Of a DNA stretch of 32,085 nt, positions 14,914-22,350 are shown piece by piece. This DNA is from Cyanobacteria bacterium RYN_339. GTDB lineage: Bacteria > Cyanobacteriota > Sericytochromatia > S15B-MN24 > JAQBPE01. A model generated the notes under the pieces. It had not been told where the DNA came from. It ran no database searches and worked only from the letters and a program-made list of their open reading frames with translations. The stretch spans positions 1 to 32,085 of the forward strand of contig JAQBPE010000087.1 in the NCBI GenBank assembly GCA_028287685.1. The letters run 5' to 3'. Both the position numbers and the translations under genes were made by a program. Positions within the stretch are counted from its first letter, which is position 1; each line of letters begins with the position of its first letter.

Positions 14914-16002
14914 TCAAGTTGCGGCGGGGCCTGCGAGCTCCAACAGGATGCGCGCCAACGCCTCGGCGGCTTCCGGACGCCCCAGCCCCAGGCTGGCCGA
15001 GGCCATCCCGGACAGGCGTTCCGGGCTGCCCATCAGGGGCATGATGGCCTCACCCAGGCTCGCGGGCGTCAAGTCGCCGTCGGCGATCTCCAGGCCCGCG
15101 CCAGCGGCCACGATCGCCTCCGCATTCAGCCGCTGGTGGCCCCCCGCGAAGGGATACGGGATCAAGACCATCGGCCGGCCTACGGCCGTGAGCTCGGCCA
15201 GCGTGGTGGCCCCTGCGCGCGAGATGACCAGGTCCGCGGCCAAGATCGCGTCCGGCATTTGCTCGCAGTAGCCCAACAGGTGGTAACGGGGGTTGGCGAG
15301 GTGCGCCAGCGAGGCCAGGTTCTCGGGGCCGGCCACATGGAAGACGTGCCAGGCCGTTTCCGCCAGGATGCGCGGGAGCAGGCCCGCGATCGCCTCGTTG
15401 ATGCGCCGGGCGCCCTGGCTGCCGCCCGTAACCAGCAGAATGCGCGCGTCAGGAGGCAGGCCCAGCGCGGCCTTGGCGGCGGCGGGCGGGCGGGTGAAGG
15501 CCTGCGTGCGGATCGGGTTGCCCAGCAGCTTCAGCTCGCGCGGAGGGAAGTAACGCTCGCTGCCGGAGAAGGACGTGGCGACGGTACGGGCCCAGCGCGC
15601 GATCCAGAGGTTGACCTTGCCGGGGTAGACGTTCTGCTCCTGCAAGACCACGGGGACGCCCGCAAGGCGCGCGGCCAGGAGCACGGGGGCGCTGACGTAG
15701 CCGCCGGTCCCCAGCACCACGCGTGGCCGCTCGCGCGCGATCAGGGCGCGCGCCTTGAGCACGGCGCCGGCCAGCATCACGAGGGCCTTGGCAGCCTGGA
15801 GCGGGTGCTTTGAGAGGCCGCGCGCGGCGATCGCCTCGAACGCGTACCCACTGGCCGGCACCACCCGCGCCTCGATCCGGTCCGGCGTCCCGACGAACAG
15901 CACCTGCGTGCCAGGGCTAAGCGCCTTGACCGCATCCGCCACCGCCAGCGCGGGGTAGAGGTGACCGCCCGTGCCGCCGCCTGTAAAGATCATGTCCGCC
16001 AT
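14914..16002 (-). CDS. murG: Undecaprenyldiphospho-muramoylpentapeptide beta-N-acetylglucosaminyltransferase
   Basis: 362 residues. The N-terminal glycine loop GGGTGGHLYPALA is at residues 8-20; VLGTGGYVSAPVLLAA and LQEQNVYPGKVN follow; the C-terminal UDP-GlcNAc-binding half has VTGGSQGARRINEAI and ISRAGATTLAEL with PYPFAGGHQRLNA. It converts lipid I to lipid II at the cytoplasmic membrane face. The ATG at 16002 (MADMIFTGGG) has GGAG 6 bases upstream; a longer in-frame reading to 16083 does not fit the family. It is separated from ftsW by an unrelated gene on the other strand, so its transcript needs its own promoter or read-through. Confidence 0.97.
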   Translation of the reverse strand: MADMIFTGGGTGGHLYPALAVADAVKALSPGTQVLFVGTPDRIEARVVPASGYAFEAIAARGLSKHPLQAAKALVMLAGAVLKARALIARERPRVVLGTGGYVSAPVLLAARLAGVPVVLQEQNVYPGKVNLWIARWARTVATSFSGSERYFPPRELKLLGNPIRTQAFTRPPAAAKAALGLPPDARILLVTGGSQGARRINEAIAGLLPRILAETAWHVFHVAGPENLASLAHLANPRYHLLGYCEQMPDAILAADLVISRAGATTLAELTAVGRPMVLIPYPFAGGHQRLNAEAIVAAGAGLEIADGDLTPASLGEAIMPLMGSPERLSGMASASLGLGRPEAAEALARILLELAGPAAT

Positions 16003-16175
16003 GGCCCGCTCCGTGTTAACAAATGCATGCATGGATGCCGTTGCGAAGGCGTTTGGGGCCGTTGTGCAAATCGCCCGAAACATGTCGCAAAATTTGTACC
16101 GGTTGTCTCGTAAACTAATGTTACAAGTTGTGAACTCCGGGGCAAGATAGCTGTGTACCGAAAGGAGCCCACGAC
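16003..16175. other. Divergent gap between murG and an opposite-strand gene
   Basis: The 173 bases hold no gene and must contain a start signal for the + strand gene and possibly murG. The part from 16080 to 16130 is AT-rich. On the plus strand TTGTAC and TAATGT are 16 bases apart and TTACAA and CAAGAT also 16 bases apart; both fit the consensus poorly. Confidence 0.4.
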
Positions 16176-16574
16176 ATGCTGTTCGCTTACACCCTCACCC
16201 TGGACACCGAGCCCGCCACCCCGGCCCTGCTGCGCGACGCCGTCGACGAGCTCAACGCCGCGCTGTTGCCTCCCGGGGCCGGCCTGTACTTCATGTGGGA
16301 CGACGTCGCGGCCCAGGGCCCGGCAGCCGGCGCCTTGCGCGGCTACGCTCCCGGCGCCGAGAAGGGCGAGGTCCTGGTGTTGCTGCATGCGCTGCGCCAC
16401 CTCAGCCGCCGTTTCCCGGAAGCCACCATCTCCCTGTCGGGCGGTTACGGCCTGATGCCTTCCCAGCTGCGCAACGGCCAGTTCGAGCTGTTCGCCGACG
16501 CCTACGAGGCGGCCCTGGCCGTCACCACCGGTTGGAAGACCGCTTCCGAGCAATTGGTGCGGATTCCCAGCTAA
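16176..16574 (+). CDS. Unknown protein encoded opposite to the division cluster
   Basis: 132 residues, no family recognised. It has no signal peptide or membrane segment, and looks like a compact alpha/beta cytoplasmic protein: an N-terminal strand (LFAYTLTLDTE), helix with Pro/Leu (ALLRDAVDELNAALLPPG), strand YFMWDD, helix VLVLLHALRHLSRRFPE, strand ATISLSGGYG, helix FELFADAYEAALAV. AAGGAG about 10 bases upstream supports the ATG at 16176. GC and codon use look like the neighbours, which supports a real gene. It lies between ftsW and murG on the opposite strand, its stop only 2 bases from the ftsW stop. Its location suggests a lineage-specific insertion; function unknown. Confidence 0.72.
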   Translation: MLFAYTLTLDTEPATPALLRDAVDELNAALLPPGAGLYFMWDDVAAQGPAAGALRGYAPGAEKGEVLVLLHALRHLSRRFPEATISLSGGYGLMPSQLRNGQFELFADAYEAALAVTTGWKTASEQLVRIPS

Positions 16575-16576
16575 AT

Positions 16577-17770
16577 TCACTGCGGCTGGGCCGCGCCCTT
16601 GGCCACGATGAGCAAGTGGCGCTGGGTGTGGCGCGAGACGTTGAGGATCAGGCCCATCGAGAAGAGCGTGGCGAGCAGCGATGTGCCGCCGAAGCTCAGG
16701 AAGGGCAGGGGGATGCCCGTGGTGGGCAGGCTGGCCGTGACCACGCCGATGTTGATCAGCGCCTGGGCCACCACCGTGGTCGTCAGGCCGATGGCCAGCA
16801 AGGCATGGAATGGATCCCGCGCCTGGCCCGCGATGGCGAAGCCTCTCCAGGCCAGGATCAGGAACAAGCCCAGCAGGCTCAACGAGCCTACCAGGCCCAT
16901 CTCCTCCGCCAGGATCGCGAAAATGAAGTCCGCGTATTGGATCGGCAGGTAGAAGAGCTTCTGCTTGCTCTGGCCCCAGCCCTCGCCCAGGATGCCGCCG
17001 GAGCCAATGGCCATCAGCGACTGCACCAGCTGGTAGCCGATGCCGGTCGGGTCGCCCCACGGGTTCATGAAGCCTTCCCAGCGCAAGCGCTGGTAGGGCG
17101 TGCTCAGGCTGTGATAGACCGCGCCTGCGATCCCGGTGCTCGCGACGGCTGCCATCGTCAGCAGGGGCGTGCCGTTGCAGAAGAACAACACGAACGCCGA
17201 GACCGCCAGCACGATCGTCGTGCCGAGGTCGGGTTGGATCAGCACCATCCCCAGGACCCCGCCGATCGGCAGGATCGTCTGGCGGAACTGGGACAGGTTC
17301 CAGCTGCGCGGGCCGTTGCGGGCCAGCAGGTCGGCCAGGTAGACGGAGATGGCCAGCTTGGCGACCTCCGAGGGCTGCACGGAGATCGGGCCCACGTGGA
17401 TCCAGCGGCTGGAGCCGAGCTCCGTCACGCCGATGCCAGGGATGTGGGTGAGCAGCAGCGCACCGCCCGTGATCAGCACGCCCCAGCGCGCCAGCTTGCG
17501 CACCAGGCCCAGGTTCACCACGGCGCCAAGCGTCAGGGCGACCAGCCCCAGCACCAACCAGCGAGCCTGGCGGATGAAGTAGAACAGGCTGTTGTGGAGC
17601 TCCGTCTGCGCCACGGGGGCGCTGGCGCTCAGGATCGTCAGCAGGCCCCACGAGCTCAGCATGAGCACGACGACCAGCAGGGACAAATCCAGCTGGGCCG
17701 CGCGCTTGGCAGAATTCCGGTTAACCGACTCGGTTTCCGACCAGCTCTCGGACAATGGATTTGTAGACAC
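16577..17770 (-). CDS. ftsW: Septal peptidoglycan glycosyltransferase FtsW (SEDS family)
   Basis: 397 residues with about ten membrane segments. SEDS hallmarks are present: RWIHVGPISVQPSEVAKLA, MVLIQPDLGTTIVL, NPWGDPTGIGYQLVQSLMAIGSGG, FIFAILAEEMGLVG, and near the end ASLPTTGIPLPFLSFGGTS. It polymerises lipid II into glycan together with the FtsI transpeptidase encoded upstream. The GTG at 17770 has GAGGA 8 bases upstream and overlaps the end of murD by 50 bases. FtsW rather than RodA is favoured by the position between murD and murG, as in many division clusters. It converges on the gene at 16176-16574. Confidence 0.94.
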   Translation of the reverse strand: MSTNPLSESWSETESVNRNSAKRAAQLDLSLLVVVLMLSSWGLLTILSASAPVAQTELHNSLFYFIRQARWLVLGLVALTLGAVVNLGLVRKLARWGVLITGGALLLTHIPGIGVTELGSSRWIHVGPISVQPSEVAKLAISVYLADLLARNGPRSWNLSQFRQTILPIGGVLGMVLIQPDLGTTIVLAVSAFVLFFCNGTPLLTMAAVASTGIAGAVYHSLSTPYQRLRWEGFMNPWGDPTGIGYQLVQSLMAIGSGGILGEGWGQSKQKLFYLPIQYADFIFAILAEEMGLVGSLSLLGLFLILAWRGFAIAGQARDPFHALLAIGLTTTVVAQALINIGVVTASLPTTGIPLPFLSFGGTSLLATLFSMGLILNVSRHTQRHLLIVAKGAAQPQ

Positions 17771-19085
17771 GGCCGCGTTCCTCGTAGTTTTTGAACATAT
17801 CGAAGCTGGTGCATGCCGGCGAGAACAGCACCACATCGCCCGGCTCCGCCACGGCGCGCGCGGCGGCCACGGCAGACGGCAAGTCTTGCGCCATCGTCAG
17901 CGCCTCGTACCCCGCGCCCCGCAGGACGCGCTCGAAGTAGGGGGCCGCTTCGCCCACCAACACGACGTGCTTGGCGCGGTTGGCGATGGCTTCCACCAGG
18001 CCGCCGATCGCCCCGCCCTTGTCGCGGCCGCCGGCGATGAGCACCAGCGGCTCGTTGAAGGCTTCGATGGCCTTGACCGTCGAAGCGTAGTTCGTGCCCT
18101 TGGAGTCGTTGACGTAGTGCACGCCGTCGAGCGTCTCGACGGGCTCGATGCGATGCTCCACGCCGCGGAACTCCGCGATGGCCTGGCGCACGCGCTCCAC
18201 GGGCAGGTCGAGGGCGCCGGCCACGCCCACGGCGGCCAACACGTTCTCCAAGTTGTGCTGGCCGCGCAGCTGGATCTCGTTCAGCGGCACCACGCGCTGG
18301 GCGCCGCCTGCGATCCGCCGCACGATCCAGCCATCGGCCACCACGATGCCTTCTTGCAGGTCCTTGGTGGCGGAGAAGGGCAGGGTACGCGCGCGCAGCG
18401 TGCCGATCAGGCTTGCGACGGTCGCGTCATCGGCGTTGAGGATGGCCCAATCGTCGGCCTCCTGGTTCTCGAAGACCCGCTTCTTCATGGCCCAGTAGAC
18501 CTCGCGCGAGCCGTGGCGATCGAGGTGGTCGTCCGTGAAGTTCAGCAGCGCCGCCACCTTGGGGCGGAAGGTGTTGATCGTCTCGAGCTGGAACGAGCTG
18601 ACTTCGGCCACGTAGACGTCTGCGTCCTCGTGGATCAGCCCCACCAGCGGCGTCCCGATGTTGCCGCCGATCGGTGCCTTGAGCCCGGAAGCAGCCAGGA
18701 TCTCGCCCACCAGGGTGGTGGTGGTAGTCTTGCCGTTGGTGCCGGTGATGGCGACGTAGGGCTTGTCGTGGCGCAGCTGGTACGCCAGCTCGATTTCGCC
18801 GATGACGGGCACGCCGTCGGCCAGGGCGGCCTGGATGATGGGCAGGTCGATGCTGACGCCGGGCGAGAGCACGATCAGGTCCGCGTCGAGGCAGGCGCTG
18901 CTGTGGCCGCCGCCTTCCACGCGGATGCGATCCTGGGGCAGGTCCGCGACCAGGGGCAACAGCTCTTCGGTGGTGCGCAGGTCGCTGAGGCTCAATTGGC
19001 AGCCCAGCTGGGCCAGCTCCCGCGCGGAGGCCAGGCCGCTGCGGCTCAAGCCCAGCACGGTGACCTTTTTGTCTTGCCAGTACAC
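17721..19085 (-). CDS. murD: UDP-N-acetylmuramoyl-L-alanine--D-glutamate ligase
   Basis: 454 residues, normal for MurD. Motifs: VTVLGLSRSGLASA (UDP-substrate site), ATP loop TGTNGKTTTT (114-123), NIGTPL, AEVSSFQLETI, NFTDDHLDRHG, and the C-terminal VNDSKGTN and LIAGGRDKGG, ending SPACTSFDMFKNYEERG. It adds D-Glu to UDP-MurNAc-L-Ala. It starts with GTG at 19085 after GAGGGG. The next Mur ligase in the pathway, MurE, has no gene in this window. Its upstream gap (19086-19312) holds a -10-like TATCAT, tandem TGGG boxes, a long dyad and the Pho-box-like repeat of the divergent lipoprotein gene. Confidence 0.97.
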   Translation of the reverse strand: MYWQDKKVTVLGLSRSGLASARELAQLGCQLSLSDLRTTEELLPLVADLPQDRIRVEGGGHSSACLDADLIVLSPGVSIDLPIIQAALADGVPVIGEIELAYQLRHDKPYVAITGTNGKTTTTTLVGEILAASGLKAPIGGNIGTPLVGLIHEDADVYVAEVSSFQLETINTFRPKVAALLNFTDDHLDRHGSREVYWAMKKRVFENQEADDWAILNADDATVASLIGTLRARTLPFSATKDLQEGIVVADGWIVRRIAGGAQRVVPLNEIQLRGQHNLENVLAAVGVAGALDLPVERVRQAIAEFRGVEHRIEPVETLDGVHYVNDSKGTNYASTVKAIEAFNEPLVLIAGGRDKGGAIGGLVEAIANRAKHVVLVGEAAPYFERVLRGAGYEALTMAQDLPSAVAAARAVAEPGDVVLFSPACTSFDMFKNYEERGRVYKSIVRELVGNRVG

Positions 19086-19111
19086 CCGAACCCCTCATTT
19101 CCGTGTCCGGC

Positions 19112-19133
19112 ATGATACCCCACGGGGTCCCAC
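19112..19133 (-). promoter_or_regulatory. murD upstream site: TATCAT and two TGGG boxes
   Basis: On the minus strand GTGGG occurs twice exactly 10 bases apart (19119-19123 and 19129-19133 on plus, as CCCAC), just before TATCAT (19112-19117), a fair -10 that would start transcription about 20 bases upstream of the murD GTG. No -35 match is seen. The repeats resemble the TGGG boxes bound by MraZ. Confidence 0.35.
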
Positions 19134-19151
19134 GCGTCGGGAAATTTTACA

Positions 19152-19203
19152 TAACGCAAGTATCATCGCACGCGGCTTCGGGGGCAAACCGTGTCTTGCG
19201 TTA
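19152..19203. repeat. 9-bp perfect inverted repeat in the murD-lipoprotein gap
   Basis: TAACGCAAG (19152-19160) and CTTGCGTTA (19195-19203) are perfect reverse complements separated by 34 bases that can form a further short stem (CAC..GG with CC.GTG). It may be a regulator dyad or a structured leader; no T-run follows. Confidence 0.5.
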
Positions 19204-19258
19204 CAGCCACCAATTATTAAGGGAAGATTAACCAATTGCTAAGTACGCAAGCTTTATC

Positions 19259-19287
19259 CTTAACCTGCCATAACCTCATCATAACCA
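19259..19287 (+). promoter_or_regulatory. Pho-box-like operator (three 8-bp direct repeats)
   Basis: CTTAACCT (19259-19266), CATAACCT (19269-19276) and CATAACCA (19280-19287) are direct repeats separated by 2 and 3 bases, i.e. 10-11 base periods. This matches the form of the cyanobacterial Pho box bound by SphR, a PhoB/PhoP-family response regulator (PyTTAAPyPy with T or A, repeated three times). It lies 26 bases upstream of the lipoprotein start and in the sense orientation for it. A further TTAACC is at 19228. A -10 after the box is not obvious. Confidence 0.6.
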
Positions 19288-19312
19288 AAGCCCATGCCAC
19301 GATGAGGAGCCC

Positions 19313-19984
19313 ATGCAGAAATCCATCGCCGTCCTATCCACCCTCTTGTTGTTGGCGGGCTGCGGCTCCGTTGGCGCGCCCGCGACGGTTACGCGCACGC
19401 AAGCGTCGAACGTCGACGCCAAGGGGTTCTTCATCCGCTTGCCCAAGGACCGCGCCCTGACGAACGCGGAGAACGAGCTGGAATTCGATGGCTTCCGCAA
19501 GCTGGCGACAGCCGAGGCCACCAAGTTCCACAAGGCCGCCCGGTTGCAGCAGGCCTTCTGCCTGAACCTCACGGAAAAGGGACTCCGCGCGATCGACGCG
19601 AACTTGCACTTCTACTTCGACGTGCCCGGTTCGATCATGCGCTTGCATGTGGCCGTGAAGGGCACCGCCTTGAGCTTCTCCCAGGTCCCCCTGGAGGGCC
19701 TGATCAAGGGCTTGCAGCCGATGGCGGAGCCAAAGCTCGGCATGGTCGCGGCGATCGATGCGGCGCGCAGCCTGGCGCGGGTGGACGCTCCCTTCCTGTC
19801 GGTGAAGCTCAGCCAGCCGCGGAACTTCACCCACCCCATCTACGAGGTCATGGACGAGACGCACGCGAAGGACTTCTTCTTGCCCTTCGAGGTGTATTGC
19901 CAGATCGACGCCATGACCGGCCAGGCCCTCGTTGGCAAGGTCGATCCGGCGGCCGTCCAGGAGATGCAGGCGGCCGACCGCTAG
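19313..19984 (+). CDS. Lipoprotein of unknown function, opposite strand to division genes
   Basis: 223 residues. A lipoprotein signal ends in LLAGC (Cys17 by count of the leader). The mature protein is about 200 residues, mixed alpha/beta, with no recognised domain; it has one further Cys in the AFCLNL segment and one in VYCQID that could form a disulfide. Repeated motifs or metal sites are not seen. GGAG 5 bases before the ATG at 19313 supports the start. It lies between murD and mraY on the other strand; its stop overlaps that of mraY (CTAG serves both). The Pho-box-like operator upstream suggests control by phosphate. It may act at the envelope, but this is only inferred from the lipid anchor. 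Confidence 0.8.
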   Translation: MQKSIAVLSTLLLLAGCGSVGAPATVTRTQASNVDAKGFFIRLPKDRALTNAENELEFDGFRKLATAEATKFHKAARLQQAFCLNLTEKGLRAIDANLHFYFDVPGSIMRLHVAVKGTALSFSQVPLEGLIKGLQPMAEPKLGMVAAIDAARSLARVDAPFLSVKLSQPRNFTHPIYEVMDETHAKDFFLPFEVYCQIDAMTGQALVGKVDPAAVQEMQAADR

Positions 19985-20937
19985 AACAGCGCCACGGTCA
20001 AGAGCGCGAGCACCACGCCCGTCAGGTAGAACCGGCCCACCACCTTCGTCTCCTTCCACCCGGAAAGCTCGAAGTGGTGGTGCAGCGGGCTCATCTTGAA
20101 GAAGCGCTTGCCGCCCGTCCGCTTGAAGTACGCCACCTGGATCATCACGGAGAGCGTCTCCGCGATGAACACGGCGCCCAGCGGGATCAGCCACAGCTCC
20201 AGCTTGCCCATCGCGGCTGCACCGGCGACCACGGCCCCCAGGCCGAGGGAGCCGGTGTCGCCCATGAAGACCTGGGCCGGGTGCCAGTTGAACCAGAGGA
20301 AGCCCAGGCAGCCACCGATCACGGCGGCCATCAGGATCAACACGTCGGGGTGCACGCCGAACACGGCCAGGCAGGCCGCCAGGCCGACCAACGCGATCAC
20401 CACCGTGCCGGAAGCCAGGCCATCCAGGCCGTCCGTCAGGTTCACCGCGTTGGTGGTGCCCATCATGATGAAGACGAGCAGCGGGTAGTAGAAGAGGCCC
20501 AGGTCCAGCTGCTGGTGCGTGAGCGGGATCAAGATGGCGGTGCCGCGGCCGACGTACCACAGCCCCGCGGCAAACGCGCAGCCTACCAGGAACTGGCCGG
20601 CAAGCTTCTGGCGGGGCGCCAGGCCTTTGTTGCTGCGCTTCTTCACGATCAGGTAGTCGTCCAGCCAGCCCACGAAGGTGAAGCCCAGGATCGTGGCCGC
20701 CAGGACCCAGACGTGCGGGCTGAAGGCGTGGAAGAGGGGCAAGACCACCACCATGGGGGCCAGGATCAGCCAACCGCCCATGCTGGGCGTGCCCGCCTTG
20801 GCGTGGTGGCTCTCCGGGCCTTCGGTGCGGATGATCTGGCCCAGCTTCCACTGGGCCAGGTAGCCGATGTACGGCCGGCCCAGCACGATCGTGACGGCCA
20901 TGGCCGCGAGGATGGCCAGCAGCAGGGGGTGGCTCAC
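19981..20937 (-). CDS. mraY: Phospho-N-acetylmuramoyl-pentapeptide-transferase
   Basis: 318 residues with about ten membrane segments. Active-site motifs are intact: the Asp pair in VGWLDDYLIVKKRSNKGL (93-94), NAVNLTDGLDGLA (163-175), FNWHPAQVFMGDTGSL (216-231), and the late loop SPLHHHFELSG. It moves phospho-MurNAc-pentapeptide to undecaprenyl phosphate, giving lipid I. The GTG at 20937 overlaps the murF TGA in GTGA and has GGGAGG 7 bases upstream. Its 3' end overlaps the stop of the convergent lipoprotein gene, so the order mraY-murD is interrupted. Confidence 0.97.
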   Translation of the reverse strand: MSHPLLLAILAAMAVTIVLGRPYIGYLAQWKLGQIIRTEGPESHHAKAGTPSMGGWLILAPMVVVLPLFHAFSPHVWVLAATILGFTFVGWLDDYLIVKKRSNKGLAPRQKLAGQFLVGCAFAAGLWYVGRGTAILIPLTHQQLDLGLFYYPLLVFIMMGTTNAVNLTDGLDGLASGTVVIALVGLAACLAVFGVHPDVLILMAAVIGGCLGFLWFNWHPAQVFMGDTGSLGLGAVVAGAAAMGKLELWLIPLGAVFIAETLSVMIQVAYFKRTGGKRFFKMSPLHHHFELSGWKETKVVGRFYLTGVVLALLTVALF

Positions 20938-22319
20938 GCCTTGCCTCCCAGCTTGCCCTCCAGACAGGCCGCCAGGCCTTCGAACTTCGCGGCACGGCTG
21001 GCCTTCAGCAACACGCGGTCGCCGGGGCGCAGGTGCTCGACCAGGTAGTTGCAGGCCGCGGCCTGGTCGGAGATCGGCACCAGGCGCGGGCAGCCGCGCG
21101 CGTAGGCGCTGGCGAACTCGCCCACGGCCACCATGCCGGCGAAATCTTGCTTGCCGGCGTAGTCGCCGACCTCCTCGTGGGCATCCTCGGCCAGCTCGCC
21201 TAGCTCGGCCATATCGCCCAGGGCGACGTAGCGCCGGCCGTCCCCGGGGGCGCTGGCGAAGGCCTCGAGGGCCGCCATCATGCTTTGGGGGTTGGCGTTG
21301 TAGCTGTCGTCGACGATCGTGACGCCGCCGACGGTGAACGTGCGCTCCCGGCCTGCCAGGGAGGCCGGCTTGATCGCGAAGTGCTTGGGGGGCGTGAGGC
21401 CGAGCGCCCAGCCGGTGGCGATCGCCGTCAACGCGTTGGCGCGGTGGTGGTCGCCCCACGAGGGCAGCTCCACGCTGGCGCGGCCCATCGCCAGGCCGTT
21501 GCCGCGCTTCCAGTAAACCGTGAAGGTCTGGCCGTCGCCCTTGGCCTGCACGTCCGCGGCCCAGACGGTGGCGGCGGGGTGGTCCAGGCTCCAGGAGACG
21601 CAGCGGCCGCCCCACTCGCCGGCCATGCGTGCGGCCCACTCGTCGTCGAAGGGCACGACGGCGGTCTTGCCGGCGGGCAGGTGGTGCCAGAGCTCGGCCT
21701 TGGCGCGGGCGATCGCCTCGCGCGAGCCCAGCCGGCCGATGTGGGCCGTGCCGATGTTCGTGATCACGCCGACGTCCGGCTCCGCCACGTCCGTGAGGTA
21801 GCCGATTTCGCCGGGGCCGCGCATCCCCATCTCGACGACGCCGTAGGCGTGTTCGGGGGACAGGCCCAGCAAGGTCAGCGGCACGCCGATTTCGTTGTTG
21901 TAGTTGGCTTCCGTGCGCAGGGTGGCGCCGAAGATCGACAAGAAGGCCGCGGTGGCCTCCTTGGTGGAGGTCTTGCCGCTGGAGCCGGTGATGGCGACCA
22001 GCTTCGTGCCCAGCTTGCGGCGCCAGGCGCGCGCCAATTGGCCGTACGCGATCAGCGTGTCCGGCACCAGGATCACGGGCGCGCCGGGGACGGGGTCCAA
22101 CAGGGCGTCCCTGGCGGCGACCACCACGCGGGCGCCGGCCGCAACCGCGGCGGCGGCGTACTTGTGCCCGTCGTGGCTCTCGCCGCGCAGGCAGACGAAC
22201 ACCGCGTCCGGTGGGACGTGCCGGCTGTCGGTCGTCACGGCCGCCAGCTCGGGCAGGTCGTGCGCGTCGCCCGCGAGGGCGCCGCCGGTGGATTCCAGGA
22301 GGTCGGTAAGGCTAAACAC
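20934..22319 (-). CDS. murF: UDP-N-acetylmuramoyl-tripeptide--D-alanyl-D-alanine ligase
   Basis: 461 residues. An N-terminal MurF-type domain (VTTDSRHVPPDAVFVCLRGESHDGHKY), the ATP loop ITGSSGKTSTKE (110-121), EANYNNEIGVPLTLL, VVEMGMRGPGEI, NIGTAHIGRLGSREAIA, and the C-terminal VDDSYNANPQSMMAAL and ALGDMAELG are all present. YNNEIGVP and SYNANP distinguish MurF from MurE. It adds D-Ala-D-Ala to the UDP-MurNAc-tripeptide. The GTG at 22319 has only a weak ribosome-binding site. It follows ftsI after 31 bases; murE, usually between them, is missing. Confidence 0.97.
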   Translation of the reverse strand: MFSLTDLLESTGGALAGDAHDLPELAAVTTDSRHVPPDAVFVCLRGESHDGHKYAAAAVAAGARVVVAARDALLDPVPGAPVILVPDTLIAYGQLARAWRRKLGTKLVAITGSSGKTSTKEATAAFLSIFGATLRTEANYNNEIGVPLTLLGLSPEHAYGVVEMGMRGPGEIGYLTDVAEPDVGVITNIGTAHIGRLGSREAIARAKAELWHHLPAGKTAVVPFDDEWAARMAGEWGGRCVSWSLDHPAATVWAADVQAKGDGQTFTVYWKRGNGLAMGRASVELPSWGDHHRANALTAIATGWALGLTPPKHFAIKPASLAGRERTFTVGGVTIVDDSYNANPQSMMAALEAFASAPGDGRRYVALGDMAELGELAEDAHEEVGDYAGKQDFAGMVAVGEFASAYARGCPRLVPISDQAAACNYLVEHLRPGDRVLLKASRAAKFEGLAACLEGKLGGKA

Positions 22320-22350
22320 GCACCCAGCTTAGGCGGCTTGGCGGCCCGCG

